Shown one piece after another: positions 1-13,706 of a DNA stretch of 64,000 bases. The DNA is taken from assembly GCA_014529385.2 (NCBI GenBank), contig CM043944.1, positions 87,631,884 to 87,695,883 of the forward strand. Reading direction: 5' to 3'. Every line of letters begins with the position of its first letter. Position 1 is the stretch's first letter. This DNA is from Adiantum capillus-veneris. Lineage: Eukaryota > Streptophyta > Polypodiopsida > Polypodiales > Pteridaceae. Both the position numbers and the translations under genes were made by a program. The notes under the pieces are model-generated. The model had not been told where the DNA came from. It saw only the letters and a list, made by a program, of their open reading frames with translations, and did no database searches.

Positions 1-1257
1 ATAAAAAATAGTCTCTTTTTGGGTATTTTTCATCATTTTTATTGATAATGAGGCTTAAAAATTGAAAAATCCAACAAAAAACAATAAAGCTGTGTTTTTC
101 AAGGGATTTTCTTAATTATTGGATTTTTACTTTACTTATTTAAGAGCATTTTGCTATTTTCTTTGATTTTTTCAAATAAATTGGTCAAAAATTAATAATA
201 AATAGCAAGGAAGCTCATATGGAAAAATGAAAGACACGATGGTGATCAAAAATACAAGGCGGACAAGCACAAAAATTTTCAATAAAATCAGAAGATAGAA
301 GCGGGAAGCCTAAATTAAGCGGCCAAGCCTACTTTTGCAAAATTCTTGCAGAATGAGCTACAGGAATCGATCAGGGAAATTTTGAGTCTAGCATAGATTT
401 CACGGCTTACTAGGACTAACGGGGGAATCTGGGGAAATTTGGTTCGGGAAGTCCGGGTATAGATATCCAAGGTAAGCTAAAACCACTTCATTTTCACTTG
501 GAGCCTTTGCAGAGAGAGATTTCGGCCTCTTTTCGCGCGACTTTTCGGAGCCCACAGTTGATCATTTTTAGTGCCGTCTCACACGAGACATGAGGGGTAA
601 GTTCTCTACTCGACAATGATTTATTTTGTACGGCCGGTAGCTAGTCTAAAGCCCTAGAAAAAACCCTAGAAATCAAGCAGTGCACGAAGACCTACGACCT
701 AAAACTGACCATAGCGGCCTGTCAGCTTGACTAAATCAGATGGGATTTGAACCATAGTAGGCCCTAACATAATAGAACCTTTCTATACCATTAGATGACC
801 ATTCAACAGGGGTCAAGGAGGTCCCCAATAGAAAAGTTAGGTTTTTGGCAAATGCCAGAATTTCGACCTGACTCCACAGATGGCTTGCTTATGAGGTCCA
901 TATAAAATGTATATGATTGGTTTGGTGAAATCCATCAAGCAAAGCCCTCGAAACGCAGAAAACGGTTCGAAGTTTGCAAAGCGTCAAATTCGACATACGA
1001 GGCCAAACTGACTCCACATGAGCCAAAATTGAACAGGCTGCTTCACGACTATGTTGCGGACAAGTCCAAAGCCTCAAAGTTGACCGACCAACCCAACAGA
1101 CAGAGTAGTCACAAAAAACGGTGATTTCAGAGTCGACATAACACAAAGTGACGCCGGCATGATCAAACTTGACCAAATTCAATTTAGGACTTGTATTAGG
1201 TGTATGAAACATATCTAGGTCAAAATTTGTAGGTTTTGCAAAGTTTTTGTCACTATT

Positions 1258-1279
1258 GTAAATAATCGTGATTATTTAC
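1258..1279. repeat. 22-bp palindrome, copy 1
   Basis: Two perfect 10-nt arms, GTAAATAATC and GATTATTTAC, around a 2-nt centre. It is the most perfect of four palindromic copies in the two related units at the left end. It could be a protein-binding site or an insertion footprint; the sequence does not say which. Confidence 0.75.
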
Positions 1280-1541
1280 TTTTGCATTAGTTTTACTTGG
1301 AGATTGTCAAATCATCTCACCTATCATGTGTACACACCTATCACATGCCAAAAATCAGGTATGAGCCAAAATGACCACCCATTACTTGGAAAATTGTCAA
1401 AAGACGCAAAGAAGTCTTTGCAAGTCAAAATTTGGGTTATGGACAACTTTTCTTGATCCAAATCACCTCATATCTCATATACAAGGTCTATACAATGCCT
1501 AGAACCAATTTGTACCAAAAAATGTCAATTTTGGCAAAAAA

Positions 1542-1563
1542 GTTAATAATTATGATTATTTAC
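1542..1563. repeat. 22-bp palindrome, copy 2
   Basis: Same motif as at 1258 with two changes in the left arm (GTTAATAATT), starting 284 bp after the first copy. Confidence 0.65.
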
Positions 1564-1835
1564 TTTCTGGTCAAAATTGGGAAATTTTGATATTTTGCCA
1601 TCATACATCCAAAGTAGATGATGTGTTAAGCCCACTAGCCAATTTTGAATCAATTTGGAGCTCAAAATCTCAAATTTCCTTTATATCTACTGTTTCAGAG
1701 ACCTAAAGCCAAAATCTGGTACCATTTTCACCCTGTGCATCCAAATGAGCCCATATTTCACTTAGAGAATGTATTTGGTATATACTTCAAGCCTATAAAG
1801 CCAAGTTTGCAAAAATTTGAAAATTTTCCTCAGCT

Positions 1836-1857
1836 GTAAATAATCTCGATTATTTAC
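1836..1857. repeat. 22-bp palindrome, copy 3
   Basis: Both 10-nt arms are intact around a TC centre, starting 294 bp after copy 2. The roughly 290-bp spacing suggests a loosely tandem upstream region. The downstream reading frame opens at 2044. Confidence 0.7.
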
Positions 1858-2043
1858 TTTGGTTGCAAATTTTTGTTTTGACCATACAGTTTTGTTCCTT
1901 GCATGTTTTTATGCATCGTTGCTTGTTCAAAAATTGATTTGAAGCAAATTGGACCAAATTGTCAGCAATTCAGCCTAAAGGACATTTCAGAGAAAATTCT
2001 GACAAATCTGCTAACTTTGCACTCTATTCACTAAACACGAGCC

Positions 2044-5000
2044 ATGCAAGCAACAGAGAGAGCCAAGAAGAAGCTAAACCAAAAAGAGAAACTACAAGAA
2101 CTACCCGCGTATCAACTAGACCCCGAGTCAGTCAAAGCAGCAAAGGCATCCTACCTTTCCAGAGAATAATTAGAAGAGCACCACACCACGGCCTTCACTG
2201 GCAGGTTCAAGAGTGAAGAGGGGCATCAGGTGGAGTTGCAACCCCTACCCAAAGAAGTCTATGATGTAGCTGCAAAACCAGAAACCAAGGAAGCTAAGCG
2301 CAGGCTGGGGCTCAGGGATTTCTATGAACAAGAGCCTTGTGGAGTGGACTTTCAGAAAGATTACGAGCTTCTATCCACCATCAAAGAAGACGGAACCGCA
2401 CAGATATCAGACACCCAAGGGAACAAGGTCGAAGTAGTGATCACAAAAGAGATAATGGCAGAGGCACTCATACTGCCCACTGAAGGAATGACCATGCGAG
2501 CAAGAGACAAGAAAACTACAGGCACATTTACAAAGAGACAGCCGCTTCTACATTCGTCGATCTTATCCACAAACAGGTGGAAGAGCCAGCCCGTTTGTAC
2601 CACTAGAACTTCCATTTTCTGGCAAAAAGGCCACCAAGGTACACTAAACCAAATCACGCCGTGGCCACCACATTCACTCAGGTTCTCAAGTTGATGACAA
2701 GGCAACCAGTGGACCACGTGCAATATGTCTTGACAACCTTGAACAACACCAAGAAGGAAGGAAAAATCGCGTACTTGGGTGCGCCAGAGGTCTTGGCTTG
2801 AATAGCATATCATGCCATCGGCATGGCCGGCAACCTACCGCATGACCCTGATCAGAATACATGGATATTGGCAGCACAACCCTCTCCACGAGCTACAAGG
2901 TCAGGTAAAAGATAATATAAATCTAATGATGAGTCAGTTGATAGCTCGCCGGAATGGCACAACAGCGAGAGCTCTGACAATGAAGAAAAGAGAGCTCGGA
3001 GAGAAGAGATGAAAAGGAAAGCTGTGGCCGCACACCAAGAAGAGCCAACTAAAAAACAAGCACGCTTTGAAAGAGAGAAACAGGCGTACCAGCGTAGTAG
3101 GCAAGCACAAGGGAAGGAACCAAAAAAATGGGTACCTGCAGGACTGAAAGGCCCTCAAACAAAGCATCATACAAGAAAAGAGGTGGATGATCCGACACAG
3201 CATTTAGAAAGAATGTACCAAGAGGCTGAAGCTCTAAAGTTGAAGGAGATAGAAGAAGCTGCCAAGAAAGCCAAGGAAGCGGAAGACCAAAGGCAAGCCG
3301 AGGAAACGGCTAGCCAAGAGCAAAGTTATGGATCTCCTTGACCCATCTCACCGCATACACAACAACAAGACCATCCCATGCCTAGCCCACCACCATCACC
3401 TGTAGGCAAAGACACCAATGAAGAAGCAGAGCCTGAGAAAGAGAAAGATTCTGAGTCCACCCAACAAACAGAATTTGCACAAGAGGCTGACCACCCCGAC
3501 GGAAGAAAAGAAAAAGAAGCCGAGCGAGTATAGGAGAAGGCAGGAGAAGACTCAAAAAAAGGCAAGTAGATCTGAAAAAGAGACTGATAAAGAAGCTAAT
3601 GTGGAAAAAGCGCCTACCGTTGCACATGAGACGGAGCCCAAAGCAGAAAAGGAAGAAAGGCCGGCACCTGAAGAGACAGCAAGGGTTGAGACAACACCCT
3701 CTACTTCTACTCAGCCATAAACTGACGAGGCGTCAAAGCCTCAGGATGGCCAAGAAGAAGACCGACCATCTACCTCCACACAAGAACAACCAGCAATTAC
3801 GAGGCAGCAAGAAGCCACACATGAGGCTGTAGGCACATCTCAACTAGCAAGACAGGAGGAGTGGCAGTCAAACGACAAATTAATAGTACAGGTCAATGAA
3901 TATGTACGGCAGATGCAAGAAATGACGGAGAGACTCTGTTTAGCAGCTTTAAACCGCAGCACAAAGGCCAAGGAACTTGAAATGGTGATCGATGCTCTCC
4001 AAGGAGAGCTAGAAGATAGGATGACTGTCATCAGTAATCTCCAAAGGCAGTGCAAGAGATGAAGGCAGAAGCGGATCAACATCATTTAGCAAAAGATAGG
4101 CAACAAAAAGAAATGGAGGAGTTAGGTGATCTACTCACCAAACTATCCGATGCCTGCAAAGAAAAAGTTGAGCAGCTGACAGAAGTTACAAATGAACTTC
4201 TTACGACCTCTTTGTTAGCTCAAAAAATTCAGGTACAATTAGATGTTGCCAATGCTTCTCTACAGTATTCGAAGCAGCGGACCAATGATCATGCTATTTT
4301 CTTACGGAAAATCAGAGAAAACCGAGCCGTGGCCTCGATCAAAGGAACTGACAAAGTGTATAAGGCACTTGAAAAGAAAAACAACGACCTAGAATTGGAA
4401 TTAAAACTAGGATAATCACAACGCAAGGACCTGGCACTGATGCGGGTTCAAAGAGAGGAGGAACTTCTAAAGGAGATAACAGAACTAAAGCAAATTAATC
4501 AACTCCTCAGAGATGGGATACCAGACACGCAGGAAGAGGCAGACACTTCAGAGCCGCCACACATAGACATACCCTCGGTCTCGTTTGTTGAATTTGAGAC
4601 ACAGTCCATAGCAGAGCCGAGTGGTGATGAGGATTTTCAGGTTCACATCACACATGCAGACATAGTGCCAATGGTCCAACTGTCAAAAGCTGAAGAAGAC
4701 GCACTGAAGGAGAAGATCACCCTAGAGGCGGATGAGCAGTGGAAAGCCACTATGGATTGGGAGTTGAGAGTTTTACACTCCAACATCACTCAACTCACTC
4801 CCAATCAGATCAATGCTCAATGGCACCAACAATCCTTGCCGTACCCTCTCATCAAAGTAGAACTATTACAGGTGAAAGAAAGGCTGTACAAGGATATGCA
4901 AGAAGATGGCGCAGATAAAGATCACCCAAAGTGGCATTTAAGCTGGATGAACAAGAATCCAAGATACTTGATTCTGTTCACAAGAGCACCTGCAACCCTT

Positions 5001-5684
5001 CAAAGCTTCTGTCTTGTACCCAGAGTAAGGACATGGCAAGCGCATGAAGCACTGCAAAAGAAGAGGCCAACTTGGCTCAACTTCCCCAAGCTACCAGCTC
5101 TAGAGAGAGGCCAAGCGACGGAGGAATACATGGTGAAAACCCTAATTGACGCCATGTCTTTCTTCAAGAGTCTGCCAGATCTCTCCTGTGCCATGTTATG
5201 TAAGGTCTGCAGAATGCTGCTCACATGTATACAAGTTTTTAATGAACCTGAGCAAACTGGAGCCCCATGGCTATCATTCTTGGAAGGAAACAAAGGCTTA
5301 TGCTATGATCTGGGTGGGCAACCTTCAGAAGAGTTCCTTTACAGATTCTATGCTAGATGCATGTTCCTACCATCGAATAATATGCTAGCCTTTGAAGAAT
5401 CATTCTACACTGGATTCTTCACCTGGCGAACGAAGATATTTGCCCCAGTGATTAGCAATCTAGCATCCAGGTTTGTAGGCTACTCAGCGGTGGAGCTGAA
5501 GAATCAAGTAACAATGAAATTTCTGCAAGTGCCCGACAAAGAACAAAGAATTAGATACCAGAAGGCACACTGGATGCACTTAAATACCGCCTCGCCAAAC
5601 GTCAACTCGAAGACTATTTCAGCCCATAAAGCTGTGTCAAGGGACGGCACAGGCAAGAAAGGGGGAATATTAGCAGCAAGCTAA
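2044..5684 (+). pseudogene. Decayed repetitive-family gene, coiled-coil protein (copy 1)
   Basis: I do not recognise a named family. One long ancestral reading frame can be followed through two frames: frame 1 from the ATG at 2044 to about 2535, frame 0 to about 3520, frame 1 from about 3560 to 4045, then frame 0 to the stop at 5684. It has at least three frameshifts and several in-frame stops (for example TAA at 2173 and 3718, TGA at 3340). The order is a short basic N-terminus, a globular part shared with the copy at 6540-7372 (motifs LRDFY, CGVDFQK, VEVVITKEI, TEGMTMRA), a Lys/Glu/Ala-rich segment, a coiled coil around 3860-4530, and a C-terminal globular region of about 300 residues. The shared part is organised like domains annotated as putative plant transposon protein; that link is inference. 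No retroviral zinc knuckle, protease or RT is visible. A non-autonomous retroelement ORF is the likeliest origin. Confidence 0.6.
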
Positions 5685-6539
5685 CACGGACACCGTTTTT
5701 GGGAGTTCTCTTTGTAAAACATTTATTATTTTGATAAATTGGGAATATTGTAACTCTTATTTTCTCGGATAAACTTTGTAATTAATGAGCTGGGGCTACA
5801 AGCTTCCATATTGTATCAGCCAGTCATCACCCAGCTTTGGTAGAACTCCAGATTATTAGTTTTGATCACCCAAAAACCTTGGCTAAGGTCTAAAAGCTAA
5901 TTTTTGTGAGTTTTTATAAGTTTTTGGATAAGAAATACACAGCGTGAGCTAACGCCGCTCACTTCTCTCCTTCTTGCGCTTCCTACTCTCTCTCCGGTTG
6001 TCACATTATGATTGTGTTTGTTGCATTGCAACCGTAGGTAAGAGCTCTACGCATTGACGTAAGCCATTAAGAGTATTTCGTAGTTTTTGGCATCGCCGAA
6101 GACCCGCGGCCTAATTTCATCATAACTAGGAATTTACACTTTTAAATGGAAAACTAAGTATAGGCGGGGTATTGGGGCATCATTGCTAAGCATTTAGATG
6201 CATTCTGGGTCGAAAACGATTAGATAAAAAATCTACTGCTGTTAATAATCACGATTTTGGAATTGACCTAAAGTGTGGTTTGAGACTATAGGCATGTGTG
6301 CTTAGGTCTTATAAGCTTGTCCTAGAAGTTTCGTTACGTTTGGATGTCATTTGATGCTGTAACGGATGTGATTTGCTTGTCGATGAGCGATTGGCTTTTG
6401 GTGATTTCAGTCACTTGAGTGTAGCTTGAGTTAGATGCGATTTGTTAGTTGTTTTCTTGAGTGATCGACAACCTCTTGTAGGCTCTATGCACTAGTCGAG
6501 TCAGCTTTGTCCCATGGTTTGACAAATTAATCGTGGTTC
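5685..6539. other. 3' flank of copy 1, no gene seen
   Basis: Non-coding. It contains a short pyrimidine-rich stretch (5960-6000) and half of the 22-bp palindrome at 6241-6258. It separates the two convergent copies of the gene family and could hold an eroded terminal repeat. Confidence 0.35.
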
Positions 6540-7372
6540 TTGCTAATACTGCAATAAGATAGGATGGTGAGGTTAAACATGCGTCCCACACCATGCCGAT
6601 AGCATGATATGATATTCTCGTTAGAACTTTAGGGGTGCCTAGATATGTGATTTTACCTTTTTTGTGTGCCCTTTAACGTTGTCAGCACATACTGCACACG
6701 ATCAATTGGCTGCCTGGTTGTCGACTTGAAGACATGACTGAAGGTGGTCGCAACCGTATGGTTTGGGGTGGTGTACCGTGGGGGTCTCTTTGATAAGAAA
6801 TGGAAGTGTTGATGGTATAGGCGTGCATGTTTTTCCAATTTCCTTTGGATAAGATCTGAAAAGGTGGCAACAACAGTGTCCTTGGTGAATGTGCGTGCTG
6901 TCTTTCTGTTTTGGGCTCGCATCGTCATACCTTCAGTAGACAGCTTCAATGCCTCGACCACAATCTCCTTTGTGATTACTACTTCTACCTTCTGCCCTTG
7001 TTGGTTGGTGATTTGGCCTGACCCATCTTCTTTGATTGTAGACAATAGTTTGTATGCTTTCTGGAAATCTACGCCGCATGGTTCCTGGCTGTAGAAGTCT
7101 CTGAGGCTTGGCCTTCTATTAGCTTCTTTGGTGTCTGGCTTGGTAGATACATCATATATCTCTTTTGGTAGCATTTTCAGTTTCACTTGGTGTCCTTCTT
7201 CGCTCTTGAAACTTCCAGTGAAAACCGTGGTGTTGTTTTCTTCCAGCTGTTATTTTGACAAGTACGTGGCTTTTGCCGTCTTCACTGAACTTGGGTCTAG
7301 TTGGTAGGGTGGCTACTCTTGCAACTTTTCTTTCTAGGACACCCTTTTCTTGGACTTCTTGGCAGCTTGCAT
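6540..7372 (-). pseudogene. Truncated second copy of the repetitive-family gene
   Basis: This copy begins with ATG (complement of 7370-7372) followed by Gln-Ala, as in copy 1, and matches it for about 270 codons: LPKEIYDV, SLRDFYSQEPCGVDFQK, VEVVITKEIV and RPPRYT all recur. Homology continues at DNA level to about 6540, past its last stop, then ends, so the coiled-coil and C-terminal parts are missing. Stops lie at different places from copy 1; near the KEQLEE segment each copy has turned a different adjacent codon into TAA, so they decayed independently. The stretch 6653-7186 is the longest open part. It converges with copy 1, so the pair forms a large inverted duplication with about 0.9 kb between them. 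Confidence 0.65.
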
Positions 7373-7488
7373 TGCTCCTATTAGGGGAATATAGTGTCAA
7401 AGTTAGAAAATTCTGCAAATTCCGCTCTTAAATGCCCTGAGGCTGAATTGCTGACAAATGATGTCCATTTTGCTTCAAATCAATTTTG

Positions 7489-7510
7489 GAGAATAATCAC
7501 GATTATTTAC
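7489..7510. repeat. 22-bp palindrome, copy 4
   Basis: One arm (GATTATTTAC) is perfect and the other has two mismatches. It sits upstream of the minus-strand copy at the place corresponding to the 1836 palindrome; a half-site, GTAAATAATCAC, at 7783 corresponds to the one at 1542. The palindromes therefore belong to the repeated unit. Confidence 0.65.
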
Positions 7511-7782
7511 AACTGGGGATTTTTTTCAACTTTTTCCATTTTTGATATAATAGGCTTGAACTCTATGGCATTTAGGTGCTCTGAGTGAAGTGTGGGCTCA
7601 TTTGAGTGCACTGGGTGGAAAGGGTGCCAGATTTAGGCTTTCAGACTCAGAAATAGTAGATATACTGAGATTTTTAGTTTTTGAGATCCAAATTTGCTCA
7701 AACTTGGTCAGTGGACTTGGGACATTATGTTCTTTGGTCCCATAAGGCCAAAATTTCAATTTTTTCCCATTTTGGCCAGAAA
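7511..7782 (-). repeat. Upstream block shared with 1564-1835
   Basis: Read on the minus strand this block aligns with 1564-1835 on the plus strand. Conceptual translations share short words such as SGQN, SPL, FE and WxSK in the same order. It is the upstream part of the second copy; homology ends near 7800. Confidence 0.6.
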
Positions 7783-7799
7783 GTAAATAATCACAAATA

Positions 7800-8560
7800 A
7801 GGACGGTGAAAAAAGCTATTTCAGGCATCCCAATTTACAAAGCAAGCATTCCACTATAGGGGATAAGGAGACGTCAGAGGAAGTGAAGACCCAATGAAGT
7901 TATTAATGTGGAGGATGATGCATCACACTAGCCAGAGTAAAACTCCATTAGCAAAGATTGTAAGAAGTGTGGGAGGCCCCGTAAGATTGACTTTTTGCAG
8001 GAAAGCACATCACAAACCCTAGAATGCAGGGCATATTTAAGTGGAAATTTTGTAATGGAATGCAAGGTAAATGAGGCAATGTGGGCTATACACTGAACGC
8101 CTCAAGGTAGCATAATCACATGCAATGGCACACCAAGAGGAGGATGAAGGTGTGGGCACAATATTGTAGGTTCAAACCTTGGTGTACTAGACCCATCTTT
8201 TAAGGGATACTACCAAAAGCATCCCAAAGGTGTGGTGCATCAGTGGTTTTGGTTTCGTCTAGATCATGTGTTACATTGCTACATAGTGGATCAAAACATA
8301 GAGCCACAACCTCAACGGCCACCACACATTTGGCCCGTGCATGTTGGCACCAACAAAACCAATGAGGAGGTGCAACTATTGTTTGAAGGGGGGTATCAAG
8401 TGGAGTTCAGTAATGAAGGAAACCATCCTCATACGCCTTGCTGCTGCTCAAAACTAGAGGAACATGCCTATCAGGTCAAATGATATAACCACTCTCAAGG
8501 TAGTACACAAGCCACAATGCGGGATGGTGTGTGTGTGTACGGTATGGTCATCCATTTTCA
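7800..8560. other. No gene recognised
   Basis: Contains one open frame of 83 codons on + (8232-8483) with no recognisable motif. It may be the decayed upstream part of the SWIM-finger relic that follows, but the frames do not join. Confidence 0.3.
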
Positions 8561-8563
8561 GAG

Positions 8564-8880
8564 ATGCTGCTTGTAAAGATCAATCGTGTGCTAGTGATGA
8601 AGGAAAAGGTGGTAGAGGAGATATGTGGGGTAGATGGTTTCCATGAGGTCTTCAAAGTAGATTCCCACAACGAAGATGGTCATGTCGGAATGTATAATGT
8701 TTGTATTTGAAAGGATCCATCATGCACATGCCAAGACTTCATGGATCGAGTGACAAAGCACAAACCATATCTTGCATGCAAACACATCTTTTTTTTTGTG
8801 TGTACTAGGGCTTAGCAAAAATGAGAACATGTTTATCCATCAACCTATTCTATCTGATGTATGTTATATTAAAGGCACTT
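8564..8880 (+). pseudogene. SWIM zinc-finger relic
   Basis: A plus-strand frame opens with ATG at 8564 and, apart from a TGA at 8708, reads into the zinc-binding pattern Cys-x-Cys-x15-Cys-x-His encoded at 8723-8785 (CTCQDF ... ACKHI). This is the SWIM signature found in MULE transposases, FAR1/FHY3-related proteins and other plant proteins. After a T-run a -1 or +2 shift gives a continuation (VLGLSKNENMF) resembling sequence that commonly follows SWIM fingers. No catalytic transposase domain is visible. It is a short broken fragment, most likely of MULE origin. Confidence 0.5.
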
Positions 8881-9195
8881 AACTAGGGAAAAACTTATTG
8901 ATAGCCATAGATCCGTAGCATTTTCCGTTTTTAATTTTTGGCAAGAAATGCTAGGAAGACGATCCTACTACCATTTTTGGATATGCATTCAATTAACACA
9001 TTATGGTGCACAATTTTGCAATTGTTTTGTTGATTGTGTCGAAGAGTAGCTTGTTGTTGAGGTGTCACATCAATAATAATTTATTGAATATTAAATTAAT
9101 GGTCTCTCAAATTCCATAAATTTGGAATTCACCTCAATTTTTTTGTGGAATCTCCCAAAAGCTATCAAAGAGCTTGTTTGTCTACTACTCCCACA

Positions 9196-9554
9196 ATGTC
9201 TGACGATCTTGAGAACATCATCAAGTCACCTTGGGATGCAATGAAGACCATTCCCAATGGAGGATCCATGTATGGAAAGAATGGTTTTTAAAGGCTCTCA
9301 AGGCAATAACAGATCTGTATCGCCTTTATCGATGCCGCAATGAAATCAACCTGCGCTTGTTGCTAAACTTGAATCAGAGGGGGAAATTTGCTATCAACTG
9401 CTGGAAGAAAGTTGGAATCATCACGAAAGAAGATTATGGGAGACTCAAGGAGCATCTAGGGCACATGGTGAACTCTCTCCTTCCTATAAAGGGCAGTACT
9501 ACTACAACTATTGGGCCTTCCAAAAGACAAATGCGGCTGCACCATATAAAGTGA
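9196..9554 (+). pseudogene. Short frameshifted ORF, unrecognised
   Basis: An ATG-started frame (from 9196, MSDDLENIIK) stops after about 30 codons, and a second frame continues with a charged, helical-looking segment (WKEWFLKALKAITDLYRLYR) to 9554. A single indel near 9270-9290 would join them. No family recognised. The end of the frame runs into the tandem repeat at 9539. Confidence 0.25.
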
Positions 9555-9770
9555 TGCCTTATGTACTGCAAATAATAGCCTACGTAATGTTGTACTTGCA
9601 CCATATAAAGTGATTCCTTCTGTACTGCAAGTAATAGCCTACGTAATGTTGTAGTTGCACCATATAAAGTGATTCCTTATGTATTGCAAGTAATATGGAA
9701 TGAAATGTAGTGGTGCACCATATAAAGTGCGGGTAAAATGTACTGCAAACAATATGGAATGTAATGTTTT
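9539..9770. repeat. Tandem repeat, 57-60 bp unit, four copies
   Basis: Units start with GCACCATATAAAGTG at 9539, 9599, 9657 and 9714 and each includes a TACTGCAA-like word. The first three are most similar; the fourth is diverged. Confidence 0.85.
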
Positions 9771-9880
9771 CTTTTATTGGATGGTCATCTTTTCAGTAGC
9801 CTAGTTGTCATTGTCTTTGAAACATCTTGAAAGTTGGCATATCATTTCCCATGACTCACGGTCTGTGTCCTCTTATCTCC

Positions 9881-9884
<4 letters not shown>

Positions 9885-9943
<59 letters not shown>
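9885..9943. repeat. (CT)n microsatellite
   Basis: Nearly pure CT dinucleotide run followed by a short C tract. Confidence 0.95.
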
Positions 9944-9945
<2 letters not shown>

Positions 9946-10007
9946 CCCCTCAATTTTGTTCAATGCTAAGTCTCTTCTTTCCGTTTACCAACGTACATAG
10001 ACGGTGA

Positions 10008-12600
<2,593 letters not shown>

Positions 12601-12614
12601 ATGCCTTCACAACA

Positions 12615-12624
12615 CTATAAATAG
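12615..12624 (+). promoter_or_regulatory. Candidate TATA box
   Basis: CTATAAATAG followed by a TC-rich leader, including a direct repeat of a CTCCTCTTCCTC...CATGTGAGCAATA block at about 12655 and 12703. No convincing coding region follows, so it is a weak promoter call. Confidence 0.25.
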
Positions 12625-13376
12625 ACCAACCCGGTTTACATTTGTCACCCTTTCTCCTCTTCCTCTTCATGTGAGCAATAGGTCAAGAGATATGGGATTT
12701 TGGCTCCTCTTCCTCATTTCATGTGAGCAATAAGGAGAAGAGAAAAGGAGAAAATCCCATGAATAGGAGAAGCAAGAGGTAGACCCTAAGCCAGTTTTCA
12801 TTATCTCCACTTACTTGAAAGAACTCCTGCCATGGTTGGAATATTTCTTAGGCCCTTCTAGGGTAGGGTTTGATGATGGCATGTATTATGGATTGGGACT
12901 TGACATGTTGTTGTCAACACACTTGGACTATGAATAACATGCAGATACAAATGCAAGGAATGCCACAATTGCATCAGAAATTGAAAGACTCTATTGGTAG
13001 CTACACGAGAGATGGAGCCAGTGGAAGTTGTAAAATTTACATCATACTCTCAAGGAGATAATTTTTAATGTTTTCTCTTTACAAAATGCTCTCAAGTAGA
13101 GAGTATGTAAGGTTCTGAAGTAGATAGTATGTAATATTCTCAGGTAGAGAGTATGTCAAGTAGAATATGTACTGCTTTTCTATTTACACAATTTTACTTC
13201 AGAAAACACTTTTGGGGGATTTGGGAGTCCTAGGACTTTTTCTTGTGCTAGCTTTCTCTATTCTCCTTGAGCTCTTTCTTGGTGTTCTAGGCTCTTCTTC
13301 TTTCTTCTTACCTTCCTTAGGCTATGTCTCCTTAGTTGTTTTTTTTTGTTTCTCTTCCTCCTTGGGATTGGATTCT
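12625..13376. other. No gene recognised
   Basis: Contains repeated short words (GTAGAGAGTATGTA near 13095-13160) and open frames without identifiable features. Confidence 0.3.
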
Positions 13377-13658
13377 TTAGATTTTTGCTTCTTCTAATCC
13401 TCTTTGGTATGTGTTTGTTCTTTTTGTGGGGGCAACATGCTTCTTTTCCTTTGGAATCTCCTTAGGCTTCTTTTCCTTCTTTGAATTCTCTTCCTTTGGA
13501 ACCTCCTTAGGCTTCTCTTTCTCTACCTTCTCTCTTTTTTGTGGATTCTCCTTGACCTCTGTGGTGCCTAGCCTCTTCCTTTGGATTTTTTGGCCCTTTG
13601 GGGACTTGGGTGCTACTATGACTAGTGGTATCTGGACACTGACCATATAAGTAATCAA
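13377..13658 (-). pseudogene. Lys/Glu/Pro-rich open frame, possible 3' exon
   Basis: Minus-strand frame of 93 codons opened by TTG rather than ATG, so not a translation start by itself. It is dominated by KEKPKEVPKE-type repeats, a low-complexity basic and acidic segment. Further stops follow at 13397 and beyond. It lies downstream of the Ulp1-like gene on the same strand, separated from it by the foldback element, and could be its displaced C-terminal exon; nothing proves this. Confidence 0.3.
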
Positions 13659-13706
13659 CTTTGCCTTTATCCACCATACATGGTTGTTGGTGTAGTAATT
13701 CCTATT

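Larger units (their letters stand above)
1..1957. other. AT-rich flank without a gene
   Basis: No supported coding region. The stretch is AT-rich and the short open frames lack homology features. The part from about 1260 to 1960 is upstream sequence of the repeated gene family that follows, because 1564-1835 has a reverse-oriented counterpart at 7511-7782. A stretch near 600-700 weakly resembles 6035-6110 (a ctctac box followed by gaagacc), so 1-1250 and 5700-6300 might be eroded terminal repeats of one element; the match is too weak to call. Confidence 0.4.

Noticed and set aside
4440-5684. Independent 414-codon gene starting at ATG 4440
   Set aside because: The same frame is open upstream to 4050 apart from one stop at 4413, and the coiled coil runs across it, so it is the C-terminal part of a larger decayed frame.
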